From Prevotellaceae bacterium UBA3849 (GTDB taxonomy: Bacteria; Bacteroidota; Bacteroidia; Bacteroidales; Bacteroidaceae), in NCBI GenBank assembly GCA_002392645.1, contig DGHL01000072.1, forward strand, positions 1 through 6,293: 6,293 bases of DNA. Direction: 5' to 3'. Positions within the stretch are counted from its first letter, which is position 1, and each line of letters starts with the position of its first letter. Below, piece by piece: positions 6,290-6,293 of the stretch. Position numbers and translations under genes: made by a program. The notes under the pieces are model-generated. The model worked only from the letters and a program-made list of their open reading frames with translations. It did no database searches and was not told the DNA's origin.

Positions 6290-6293
6290 CTGA
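6236..6293 (-). other. Upstream intergenic end of window
   Basis: This stretch holds no gene that I can support. It contains an 8-base perfect palindrome CGTTAACG (6260-6267), about 65 bases before the predicted transcript start, and one arm of an imperfect inverted repeat (6277-6289). No terminator of an upstream gene is visible. Confidence 0.5.

Overview
The window holds one very large gene on the minus strand. Its start codon is at 6117. I read the frame codon by codon to base 1: all 2039 codons are open, and the gene leaves the window without a stop. Only the N-terminal part of the protein is visible. The remaining 176 bases (6118-6293) are its AT-rich upstream region, with a textbook Bacteroidetes promoter (TTTG, 20-base spacer, TAACTTTG) and no Shine-Dalgarno sequence at the start. 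The promoter type, the absent ribosome binding site and the protein style (signal peptide, parallel beta-helix repeats, Ig-like YQWY modules) point to a member of the Bacteroidales, probably Prevotella-like or Bacteroides-like. The genus is an inference.

Layout of the protein from its N-terminus: signal peptide (residues 1 to about 39-41); beta-helix module A with GLUG-like GG-x-(V/I)-G motifs (about 70-559); Ig-like domain 1 (about 569-660); beta-helix module B, a diverged copy of A (about 680-1179); two adjacent Ig-like domains (about 1180-1282 and 1296-1388); then a different beta-helix, module C (from 1392), which ends in glycine-rich units (from about 1807) still repeating at the window edge. 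The architecture fits an exported surface or secreted filament-like protein, such as an adhesin or glycan-interacting protein. No catalytic motif is recognised and no substrate can be assigned.

The main points for a second look are the internal duplication A/B, a marked drift in Asn codon choice along the gene (mostly AAC at the 5' end, slightly more AAT than AAC in module C), a bulged inverted repeat around the promoter that might mark an invertible promoter, and a duplicated start codon. I found no RNA gene, CRISPR array, insertion sequence or second gene. I do not see evidence for a new multi-gene system: this is one giant, modular, probably surface-exposed protein.
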